In this document: positions 34,809 through 42,738 of the stretch, in pieces | Position numbering within the stretch: position 1 is the first letter of the stretch | Layout: each line of letters begins with the position of its first letter | NCBI GenBank assembly: GCA_046565505.1 | Contig: JBKHYJ010000028.1 | Coordinates: 62,001 to 126,000 of the forward strand | DNA length: 64,000 nucleotides | DNA from: JBKHYJ01 sp046565505 | Lineage (GTDB): Bacteria > Acidobacteriota > Blastocatellia > UBA7656 | Direction of reading: 5' to 3' | Notes under the pieces: generated by a model | What the model was told of the DNA's origin: nothing | The model's database searches: none | What the model saw: only the letters and a program-made list of their open reading frames with translations | Translations under genes and position numbers: made by a program

Positions 34809-35576
34809 TCAGTGCGTCAGCGCGTAAAAGACGTAGTTGACCCCGAATTTGTAGGCGCTGTTGGTGTCCTCAATGGGTTGGAACGGGTCGTTGGACCACT
34901 GCCAGTAATCGCTCACGTCGTTGTTGTAATTGATAATCATCATCAGCCGCCCGTGTTTATCTTCGACCCCCCAGAACTCCGGCCTGAGCCTGCCGTAAGG
35001 CGAGCGCACGTCGAGAGACTTGATGGAGAAAAAGCAGTTGAATATGGGGTGGGTCACGTCGAGCTGCTTCATCTCGTACTCGGGCAGGGCGCGCTTAACG
35101 TACTCCGTAAAGTTCCGCATATCCCACGTGCCGCGAAAATCGTCCACCAGCAGGAACCCGCCGCGCAGAAGGTACTCGCGCATGCCGGCCACCTCCTTGT
35201 CGGAAAGCTCCATGTGGCCGACCTCGCAGAGGTATGCGAAGGGGTACTTGAAAAGGTTCGGGTCGTCGAAGGTGAAGATGAACTCGTTCTCGTCGAGCAC
35301 CACGTCTAATTTAGAAAGCTCTTTGAGGATCTTAGAAAAATGCAGGCCCGCTTCCGGGTAATCGTGCGACCAGGGCACGCCGCCGTCGCCGAGGTAATCG
35401 CCCGGGTACATCGGCCCGGCCTTTATGCGGACGAACTTGAATTTTTCCGACTCGTCCTTGTGCTCGCCTAACCTCTGGTCCTCGTAGCGGCGCGGGCTGT
35501 CCGCCGCGCCCGACGCGGGAAACGACATGGGGGCGGCGAGAAGGATCAGGGCGGCGATTGATGCGAGCCTATTCAT
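34809..35576 (-). CDS. DUF4159 secreted protein
   Basis: A 255-residue exported protein with signal peptide MNRLASIAALILLAAPMSFP. DUF4159 is shown by FKFVRIKAGPMYPGDYLGDG-like sequence, LRGGFLLVDDFRGTWDMRNF and VTHPIFNCFFSI, and a C-terminal LMMIINYNNDVSDYWQWSND. DUF4159 domains resemble a class-I amidotransferase-like fold and are typically coded with MoxR/DUF58/BatA. The ATG at 35576 follows GAGGCATT. The longer open frame to 35657 runs through an intergenic repeat and is not used. Confidence 0.88.
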   Translation of the reverse strand: MNRLASIAALILLAAPMSFPASGAADSPRRYEDQRLGEHKDESEKFKFVRIKAGPMYPGDYLGDGGVPWSHDYPEAGLHFSKILKELSKLDVVLDENEFIFTFDDPNLFKYPFAYLCEVGHMELSDKEVAGMREYLLRGGFLLVDDFRGTWDMRNFTEYVKRALPEYEMKQLDVTHPIFNCFFSIKSLDVRSPYGRLRPEFWGVEDKHGRLMMIINYNNDVSDYWQWSNDPFQPIEDTNSAYKFGVNYVFYALTH

Positions 35577-35583
35577 AATGCCT

Positions 35584-35705
35584 CGATTTTGGATTTTAGA
35601 TTTTGGATTAGGGGACTGCCGCGGTAAATCAAAGGCGTCCGGCTTGCGAAGCATCAAATCATATACCGGGATGCGCGAAAGCCCTTCAATCCAAAATCCA
35701 AAATG
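35584..35705. repeat. Intergenic element with A/T-rich inverted ends (copy 1)
   Basis: ATTTTGGATTTTAGATTTTGGATT at one side, containing a 9-bp direct repeat GATTTTGGA, and an inverted copy near the other side (AATCCAAAATCCAAAAT). They flank about 75 bp of ordinary-GC sequence, filling the gap between two minus-strand genes. A similar arrangement occurs at 39613-39705. Confidence 0.55.
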
Positions 35706-35707
35706 GT

Positions 35708-38329
35708 TCAGTTTCCTCCCCTGAGCTTCAGCAAAAGCTCCTGGGCCTTTTCAAAGCCCGGCGCGATCTCAAGCGCGCGGAGCACCTCGCGGCGCGCGTC
35801 GGCGCGGTTCCCGCTCGCGTCGAGCGACCGCGCGAGGTCGTAATGAGCTTCGGCGAGGTCGGGCGGCGCTAACGCCAGCAGCGCCCGGAACTCTTTCGCG
35901 GCCTGGGGCCCGCTACCTTGCTCAAGATAAACACTGCCCGCGAGCTTGTGCAAGCTTGCGTCGAATGGCTGTATGTAAAAAGTTGTCTCTAGCGCCTGGA
36001 GCGCGCCCTTTTGATCGCCCATCGAGAGCCGCAGCCGCGCGAGCTTTGCTAACGCCCCCACGTCCGTCTCATTGTACCGCGTGAGCGATTCGAGCGCCGC
36101 CGCGGCCTCAGCCTTCTGCCCGCGCGACTCGTAAATCTCGGCGGTCAGCGCGTAGGGGTTGCCCTCGCCCGCGTAGTAAGGGAATAGCTCCGCCGCGCGC
36201 CGCAGGTGCTCCAGGGCGCGGTCCGCGTCGCCTTCGTTCTTATACAGCGCGCCCAGCCGCAGGTGCGCGAAGTAGTCATTCGGCCTGGCCTTGAGCAGCG
36301 CCGCGAGAGCCTCTTTCGAGAGCGGCTCGCCCGCGGGCGCGCGAGGCGGGCCGCCGCCGACCGCCTCGGCGTAAGAGGATGTCTTCGCGCGGATGTAATC
36401 GTTAAAGGCGCGGTCGAATTCCGACGGCGAGAGCTTCAGCGCCCGCTGTAAAACGTCGGGCGTCTTCGCCCCCTCTTTGTAGAGCGCGAGCATTCGGAGG
36501 ATGCCGTCGAAGCCCGCCTTCTCCTCTACGAACTCACACACCTGAGAGGCCTGAAAATAAGCCAGGGCCACGCCCTCCGCGGAGCGCGGGCGTGTGAAGG
36601 CCGCGTCGAGGTCGTCTATGCTTACGAATTTGCCGTCGGAAACGGCCTTCAATCTTTCGAGCGACCAGTTGTCGCCCCAGCCGGGCCGCGCGCGCCGCTC
36701 TTCGTACACGGAGAGCCCTTCGGAAAACCAGCGCGGTATCCGGTGGTCTGTGATCTGAAGCGTTATGACGTGCGTGAATTCATGCCACAGCGTGCTGCCC
36801 CAGTTGAACTCTCCCATGCGCCGCGCGGACGGGCTGTCCATCGCGATCACCTGCCCGAAGCAGACGCCGAGGGCCCCGATGCCGGGCAGGCCGAGCGAGC
36901 GCACGGCGAAATCCGCATGGTTCGGGAAAATCTCGACCGACAGCGGCGCGCGCGGGGTGAACCGATACTTCGCCGTCAGCTTCTTATGAGCTTCCTCCAG
37001 GAGGTCGGCGGCATAGATCGAAAGCGCGCCGCTCTCTTTCGGCGCGGACTTGATTAGAAAGGGGCCGCGGACCGTGTCCGTGTAATCGCGCATCGAGTCC
37101 AGCAGGTCGAGCGTGTTCTTGGCCCATATGTTGAACGGGTCGCCGGCGAACGTGCGCTCAAGCTCCGCTCGACCCTCGGCCATGCGGCCCACGCGCAATA
37201 ACTGAATACCTAACTGAGTGCGGGCCGGCCACAACCGCGGCGACAGCTCGACGGCGCGGCGGTCAAAGTCAACCGCGTCGGCGTAGCGGCGATTGTTGAC
37301 GGCGAAATGCGCCAGCGTGTCGAAGAACTCGCCCGCGCGCGGGTTGACGGCGAGGGCGCGTTTCGTCTCGGCCTCAAGCTCGGCCCTTTTATCTTGCAGG
37401 TAGAAGACGGAGGCCCTGACCCCGAGGGCGTCTACCGAATTCGGGTTGACCGTCAGCGCGCGTTCGAGGAATTTGCCCGCCGCGTCGTAGTCCTCAGCTT
37501 CGAGGTCGAGCCATGCCCGCAGCACTAGCGCATCGACGTAATTCGGGTTGATGGCGAGCGCCTGATCGACGGCCGCCACGGGCTGCGCGATTGAATCGAG
37601 CGCGCACCTGGCCCGGCCGACGAGCGCCCGCACGGAGTTCGAGTTGATCTTGAGCGCGTCATCAAAGAGGCTCGCCGCCTCGCCGTAATTGTACTTCTCG
37701 GCCAACAGCTCGCCCTGCGCGATGAACGCTTCGGCGTACGTCGGGTCGGCTTCGCGGGCGTCGATGAAAAGCTCGTTGGCGTCCTTGTACTTTTCGAGGT
37801 AGACGAGCCCCTGCGCGATTGCCGTAAGCTCCTCGGCCGTCTTCGGGGCGCTCGCGTTGTAATACCGCACGAGTTGTTGAAGCGCCGCCTGCGCCTCGTC
37901 GTCCTTCCCCTGGGCGCGCAACGCGCGCGCGCGCCCCAGCAGCGCCCGTAACAGTGATGGGCCTTTCGCGTCTCGCGAGGCGTGCTCGAATTCCGCGGCG
38001 GCGTCCGCGTACCTGCCCGTTTCAAGCTGGATTTCGGCGAGCGAGTTTCGCAAGGCCGCGTCGGCGGGGTTGTCTTTCAAGTGAGCCTTCAGCCTGCCTT
38101 CGGCGGCATCGTACTGGCCGAGCGCCACCTGTGCCGCGACGCGCCCTTCGAGCGCGTCCCTATCACCAGGGTTCTTTTGCAGAACCGCGTCAAAAGCCGC
38201 GAGGGCTTCCTTGTAAGCGCCATGCTTTAACAGCACGCGGCCGCGCTCGACGGAAGTCTCCTGCGCCGCGCCCGAGTTGAAAGAACAGCTAATAAGGAAT
38301 AATAAGGTGACGAGTCCCAGACGTTTCAT
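35708..38329 (-). CDS. TPR lipoprotein with peptidase MA-like (HExxH) domain
   Basis: A protein of about 873 residues. The start at 38329 gives MKRLGLVTLLFLISCSFNSG, with LISC as a lipobox, so it is probably a lipoprotein; GGAAAGAG precedes it. Residues 30-400 are TPR repeats. Residues about 420-660 are a peptidase MA-like zinc domain with WHEFTH (His516, Glu517, His520) and RWFSEGLSVYEE shortly after, which supplies the third ligand. TPRs resume from about 680 to the end. Predicted to be an envelope metallopeptidase using TPRs to choose targets. It sits between DUF4159 and a caspase-like lipoprotein in the MoxR-VWA cluster. Confidence 0.85.
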   Translation of the reverse strand: MKRLGLVTLLFLISCSFNSGAAQETSVERGRVLLKHGAYKEALAAFDAVLQKNPGDRDALEGRVAAQVALGQYDAAEGRLKAHLKDNPADAALRNSLAEIQLETGRYADAAAEFEHASRDAKGPSLLRALLGRARALRAQGKDDEAQAALQQLVRYYNASAPKTAEELTAIAQGLVYLEKYKDANELFIDAREADPTYAEAFIAQGELLAEKYNYGEAASLFDDALKINSNSVRALVGRARCALDSIAQPVAAVDQALAINPNYVDALVLRAWLDLEAEDYDAAGKFLERALTVNPNSVDALGVRASVFYLQDKRAELEAETKRALAVNPRAGEFFDTLAHFAVNNRRYADAVDFDRRAVELSPRLWPARTQLGIQLLRVGRMAEGRAELERTFAGDPFNIWAKNTLDLLDSMRDYTDTVRGPFLIKSAPKESGALSIYAADLLEEAHKKLTAKYRFTPRAPLSVEIFPNHADFAVRSLGLPGIGALGVCFGQVIAMDSPSARRMGEFNWGSTLWHEFTHVITLQITDHRIPRWFSEGLSVYEERRARPGWGDNWSLERLKAVSDGKFVSIDDLDAAFTRPRSAEGVALAYFQASQVCEFVEEKAGFDGILRMLALYKEGAKTPDVLQRALKLSPSEFDRAFNDYIRAKTSSYAEAVGGGPPRAPAGEPLSKEALAALLKARPNDYFAHLRLGALYKNEGDADRALEHLRRAAELFPYYAGEGNPYALTAEIYESRGQKAEAAAALESLTRYNETDVGALAKLARLRLSMGDQKGALQALETTFYIQPFDASLHKLAGSVYLEQGSGPQAAKEFRALLALAPPDLAEAHYDLARSLDASGNRADARREVLRALEIAPGFEKAQELLLKLRGGN

Positions 38330-38476
38330 TCGCTCACTCTTTCCTGCCGCCGCCGGCGAAGTGAAGACCATCCCCCGTTTAAAGCGACCAGAGGGCCCGG
38401 CGGAGGGGCAACCCCTTCGGACGAAACAGCCGGAGCATGTTGATCCCGCCCGGTTGCGCCTCGCGCGTCATGTCGC

Positions 38477-39598
38477 TTACTTCTGCCGCGCCTTGATCGC
38501 CTGATTCACCTTGGCGAGCTCGACGAGCAGGCCCTCAAGCTCCCTGTCGTAATCCTCCGGCTTCATACCAGCCTTGCGCGCTTTCAATTTCTCGACGGCC
38601 TCTTCGAGCCGCTGCCGCTCGCCCATCAAGCGCCCGAGCTCGGCGTCGCCGCCCGCCTGCGCGAGCGGCTTCGAGTCGAGGTAGAGTGTCTTCGCGAATG
38701 CGCCGTCGCCGCCCGCGGCCTCTTCGTGCCCGACCCCATCGCCGTTGTCGTCAATCATCGCATGCTCTGTCGCCAGCCGATTCTTCTGCTTATACCAATC
38801 CGCCGTGAGCTTGCTCGCGTAGGTGAACGCTTCGAGCACGGATACGCGCCCGTTCTTGTCCGCGTCTGCCCCTTCGTCCGTGAGCGCGCTGATGAAATGC
38901 TCCGCGAACGTCGTCGCGTTCTGCTCGTTGCCGCTCCGCGTGGCGGTAATGACGACGCGGCTTTCGCCCGAGAGCGGCTTGACGAATTCGCCGGACGAGC
39001 TCGCGCAGTTGACGAAGACGACCCTGCGCGTCGGCAGCGCGGCGACGAGCTGGGCGTAATCTTTCGCCGTGAGGTCGGGCCCGACGAGATTGAACTTCGC
39101 CTGCTGTGCGTCGAACGAGCCGTGCCCGACAAGCGCGACCAGTACGAGGCTTTCGGCGTTGGCGGCCGATTTGATCGAGGCGAATGCCTTCCTCACTTCC
39201 TCGGCCGTCGCCCTGCGCGCGGCCGGATGCTCCGAGTCGCGTGCGCCGTCTTCGGGCCCGCCGTTTATGTTTTCAACGAGCAGAAAAACGTTCTTTTCGT
39301 CAAAGCCGAGCCGCGCGGTCAGCGCGTCGTAAAGCCGCGAAGCCTCTGCTGAGAATCTCTTAGTGTAAGCTTCCTCGCCCCCCACGCCCGCTATGACTAT
39401 GGCGAACTTATTCGGATCGACGGCCGCGCGCGGCTTCTTCTCCGACTGCGCTTCGGGTTTCGCCGCGCCCTGCCGGGCGTTCGCCCCGGCCGCGGAGTCC
39501 TCCGGCTGAAGGTTCGGCGCGCGCTCGGCCCCCACCCCGCATGCGCACAGCAGAGAGCACAGCGAGAACAATGCCGAAGCTAACCTTGTTAATCGCAT
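38477..39598 (-). CDS. Caspase/legumain-fold peptidase-like lipoprotein with calcium-loop motif
   Basis: A 373-residue exported protein; the leader ends SLLCAC, a possible lipobox. KFAIVIAGVGGEEAYTKRF begins a caspase-like fold. The likely catalytic dyad is His159 in LVALVGHGSFD and Cys198 in VVFVNCASSSGEF, spaced as in clan CD peptidases (C13/C14). DADKNGRVSVLE (residues 245-256) is a perfect EF-hand-type loop, and DDNGDGVGHEE follows near 283, suggesting calcium control. The C-terminal 70 residues form a charged coiled coil. No adjacent inhibitor or effector is recognised. It lies upstream of the TPR/MA peptidase gene. Confidence 0.82.
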   Translation of the reverse strand: MRLTRLASALFSLCSLLCACGVGAERAPNLQPEDSAAGANARQGAAKPEAQSEKKPRAAVDPNKFAIVIAGVGGEEAYTKRFSAEASRLYDALTARLGFDEKNVFLLVENINGGPEDGARDSEHPAARRATAEEVRKAFASIKSAANAESLVLVALVGHGSFDAQQAKFNLVGPDLTAKDYAQLVAALPTRRVVFVNCASSSGEFVKPLSGESRVVITATRSGNEQNATTFAEHFISALTDEGADADKNGRVSVLEAFTYASKLTADWYKQKNRLATEHAMIDDNGDGVGHEEAAGGDGAFAKTLYLDSKPLAQAGGDAELGRLMGERQRLEEAVEKLKARKAGMKPEDYDRELEGLLVELAKVNQAIKARQK

Positions 39599-39612
39599 CC
39601 GACCCCCACTCC

Positions 39613-39705
39613 GATTCCAGGTTTCAGATTCTCGGCGGCGTAACTGATTCGGCCAGGCCCTTTGTAATCAAATCACTTTAATCCAAAAATCCGAAACCTA
39701 AAATT
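39613..39705. repeat. Intergenic element with A/T-rich inverted ends (copy 2)
   Basis: ATTCCAGGTTTCAGATT on one side and AATCCGAAACCTAAAAT on the other are imperfect inverted repeats, separated by about 60 bp. They fill the gap between the caspase-like and VWA genes. The ends resemble those of the element at 35584. Confidence 0.5.
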
Positions 39706-39715
39706 AAGAACGGCC

Positions 39716-42016
39716 TCAAGCCAGCCCTTTGCGCTTGCGGATGAGCCATTCGCCTGCGGCCAGGCCGATCACCAGCAGGAAATTTATGGGCATGTCCCAA
39801 AGGTCATAAGTCACTCGCACTGACCCGGCGCCATCCGCGTGCGCGAGGTCTTCGATAATATTTTCCGCGCGCGAAGCGCCATAGTATTGCCCGCCCGTGT
39901 CGCTCGCTATTCGCTTGAGCAGCTCGGTATTCTGCGCCGCCTCGCGGGCCTCGCGGTTGAGCGGGCCCACGATGAAACTCGTGCTCGCGGTCGGGAGCGC
40001 CGCGGCCTGCTTCGCCCCGCCCGCCCTGCGCGCAGTCACTTCGACCTTGTAGAGCCCCTCTTCGTCCGGGTGAAATTGCGCCGAATAACCTTCAAAGCCG
40101 CCTTCGGCCGTCTGCTTGAGCGGAACGTCGATGGCGCGGCCCGTGGGAGATGTGACGCGCGCAGAAGCTGTCGCGTCATTCACGTTGATGAATTTTTCAT
40201 CCGCGACTTCCGCGCGTATGCGAACTTGCTCCGACGTGCCGTAGAAGGCGCGGTCCGTCGAGGCCTCGACGGGGCGTCGGACCGACTCGACAAGGTAGCG
40301 CAGCAGGTTGCGCCAGTAGGTTTCAAAAGACGTGTCCTTGGATTCCATCATCATGCGCCAGCGCCACGTGTCGCTCGCCAGGAGCGCGAGGGTGCGGCCG
40401 CGCCCGTACCTCTCCTCTGCCAGCAGGGGCGTGACTCGATTGCGGTCGCGCGTGCTGCGCGCTTCGAGTATGACGGTCGCGCCGGGTTTCGTATCCGCGA
40501 TGACTTCAGGGAGCGTGACCGCCGGCATCTGCTCCCAAGCTTTCGCGTTCGCCTCGGGCTGATCGACCAGCCGTGCGGCCGGGTGGTCGCGGCCGCGGTC
40601 GGCCGGCGCGGCTTTAAAGGACTGGCTCTCGCCCGGCACGCTAGACCCGTTCAGGTAGATAGGCAGAAGGTCCGCGATGGGCGTGCTCCCATAGCCGCCC
40701 GCGTTAAAAGCCTTCGCCCCGCCGAGGGCGAGCAACGAGCCGCCGCGGCGCGAGACGAACTGCTCGACCGCTTTGAGCTGGTCGAAGGTAAAGAAGGTGG
40801 CCTCTATGCTGCCGATGATGATTGCGTAATACTTAAAGAGCTCCTCCTCGGACCTGGGGAAGCCCGTCACAAGCTCCTCGGCATTCTCGATCCCCTGCCG
40901 GTAATACTTCCCGTCTGCCGAACGGAGGACGGAGGCCAGAATTATGTTCTTCTCTTCGGAGACCGCCTCGCGGAGCTTCCCATACTCCCACCGCGGCTCG
41001 CCTTCTATGTAGAGTATTTTCGGCTTCGCGTCCACGACGTCGATGACAATCTCTTGCGAGTTGTTGTCAGTGATCGGCTCGTCCGGCGAGGGGGCCGCGG
41101 CGAGCGTATAGCGGTGAAGCCCCGGCGAAGACGGGGTGAACGTGATGCGGGCGACGGTCGTCGCGTCCGCCTGCACCGGGACTTGCTGTGACCTCAGCAG
41201 GTGAGCGTCTTCCGTGAGGTCGACCTTGACGCTCTTTTGTTCCCCCGCCCGGACGAGTAATTCCGCCGTGACCGGGGAGCCCGCGAGGACGCGGCGCGGG
41301 GCGGTCGCCCGCACCAGTTCGACATCCCCGTCAAGCCGCGTCGGGCCGAAGCCTACGGTGAAGACAGGCAGGCCGCGCGCGCGCAGGTTGTTCAAGGTCG
41401 TCGCGAGATTGGCCGAAAGGTCGCCCTCGCCATTGCTCGCGCCATCGCTCATAACGATTATGCCCGAGAGCGGCAGGCCCGCAGAATCCCTGGTCGCCTG
41501 CTCTAGCGCCTCAACCAGGTTCGTCTGCTCGCCCGCGCCCGTGAGCTCCTCGGCGCCCTGCGCACGCTCCGCCGAGGAAGCGAATTTGAAGGCGCGCACT
41601 TTGAATTTGTCGGCCAGGGCCGCCCGGAACTGGCTGCCGGCAGACATGAGCCGCTTAAGGGAATCGAGCCGCGTGCGGCCGGCCTCGTCGGCCAGATTCA
41701 TGCTCGCCGAGTCGTCCATCAGGACCGCGACAAAGCTCGACTGCGGGACGACGGACGGGGCGACGATGACCGGGCGCATCAGGCAGAAGATGATTATGGT
41801 TATGAGCCCCACGCGCAGGGCGATGAGGCCGGCCCGCCAGCGCGGCGCCAGGCGCACCGAACGGTTGACATAGATGAAGTAAATGAGCGCGGCGAGGCCG
41901 GCGACGAGCGCGACGACGAGCAAGGCGGACGGTCGCGCGCCGAATCCGAATTGGCTCTTTGAGAAAAGCGCTTCTCTGTATTTGAACAGAAAACTTACTA
42001 CCTGTTCCAATATCAA
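39716..42016 (-). CDS. VWA domain membrane protein with amidotransferase-like domain
   Basis: A 766-residue protein. Two membrane helices lie near residues 30-50 and 62-83, a VWA domain follows with the metal motif DDSAS (about residue 100), and a further helix lies near the C-terminus (about 740-758). The middle has a class-I amidotransferase-like segment (FVSRRGGSLLALGGAKAFNA, near 425-445) without the nucleophile Cys, and beta domains after it. The layout resembles the BatA-VWA protein at 30546 without the BatA start. It is the first gene of the long minus-strand cluster and probably another VWA partner of the MoxR ATPase. Confidence 0.85.
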   Translation of the reverse strand: MILEQVVSFLFKYREALFSKSQFGFGARPSALLVVALVAGLAALIYFIYVNRSVRLAPRWRAGLIALRVGLITIIIFCLMRPVIVAPSVVPQSSFVAVLMDDSASMNLADEAGRTRLDSLKRLMSAGSQFRAALADKFKVRAFKFASSAERAQGAEELTGAGEQTNLVEALEQATRDSAGLPLSGIIVMSDGASNGEGDLSANLATTLNNLRARGLPVFTVGFGPTRLDGDVELVRATAPRRVLAGSPVTAELLVRAGEQKSVKVDLTEDAHLLRSQQVPVQADATTVARITFTPSSPGLHRYTLAAAPSPDEPITDNNSQEIVIDVVDAKPKILYIEGEPRWEYGKLREAVSEEKNIILASVLRSADGKYYRQGIENAEELVTGFPRSEEELFKYYAIIIGSIEATFFTFDQLKAVEQFVSRRGGSLLALGGAKAFNAGGYGSTPIADLLPIYLNGSSVPGESQSFKAAPADRGRDHPAARLVDQPEANAKAWEQMPAVTLPEVIADTKPGATVILEARSTRDRNRVTPLLAEERYGRGRTLALLASDTWRWRMMMESKDTSFETYWRNLLRYLVESVRRPVEASTDRAFYGTSEQVRIRAEVADEKFINVNDATASARVTSPTGRAIDVPLKQTAEGGFEGYSAQFHPDEEGLYKVEVTARRAGGAKQAAALPTASTSFIVGPLNREAREAAQNTELLKRIASDTGGQYYGASRAENIIEDLAHADGAGSVRVTYDLWDMPINFLLVIGLAAGEWLIRKRKGLA

Positions 42017-42738
42017 CCCCTCGCCTTCAACGCGCGCCCCGCACGAGGAATAAGTGCTATTCGAGCATTCTAATTGTAAACGCCCGAACTGGCAAAAAGA
42101 TTCATGCCGGGTTTTATCGCTTACATCTTTTTACAAGCCGCCGCGGTCGGATGGCGTTGATGACCTGCACGCGACGCCGCGCGGGCGCCGGCCGGCTCGT
42201 CCGCCGGCCCTCGAAAACCCTTATGCGGCCAACCCTTTGGGGCGCGGACCCAGTGGCGGCGCTCGCCGGGCATGGGCACGGAGGGCCGGTCGAACACGCC
42301 AAAGTCGCGGGGCGGGCTAATTGTATGACCGCGGTCAGTTTCGGCGGGGCAGCACGCGTCATGAACTCTAATCGCAGGTGCTCGTAGGGAAACCCATCTT
42401 AATCTATGACATAATGCAGAGATTTTCCTTCCAGATTTTTCAATAATTTTTTCGCTAAAGCTTGACTACTTTTGAGATTCAGAATATATTAGCGCGCGTC
42501 TGGGTGACCCCTCGGTCTTCAGCTTTCTATTCCAGACAGAAGCAAACTTACAAAATGAACCTACCGAGCGCTGTAGTCTAAGTCTTTCCAGCGCGGATTG
42601 GGATCAGGGTACAAGGGTAACAAAGGTACTTCGGTAAGCTGGCGCGTAGAACCGCTCAGTGGTGATGTGTTCTGCGGCCGCCTGCTCCAGTAACTTTTCG
42701 CACACAGTTTTCTCAGGTTTAGGAGGACCCAATATTCC
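42017..42738. other. 722-bp divergent intergenic region with long leader
   Basis: The half near 42016 is GC-rich with no supported ORF. From about 42410 it becomes A/T-rich and holds a strong promoter at 42462-42490. The remaining 240 bp would be an untranslated leader of the gene at 42739, ending in GGAGGACC. I recognise no riboswitch. A promoter for the minus-strand cluster should also be here but is not clear. Confidence 0.6.
42462..42490 (+). promoter_or_regulatory. Sigma-70-like promoter of the HYR protein gene
   Basis: TTGACT and TATATT with a 17-bp spacer, inside an A/T-rich stretch. Transcription would start near 42497 and give a leader of about 240 nt. Confidence 0.7.

Noticed and set aside
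39839..41191. 450-codon plus-strand open frame opposite the VWA gene
   Set aside because: Antisense to an intact VWA protein; no recognisable domain and biased composition.
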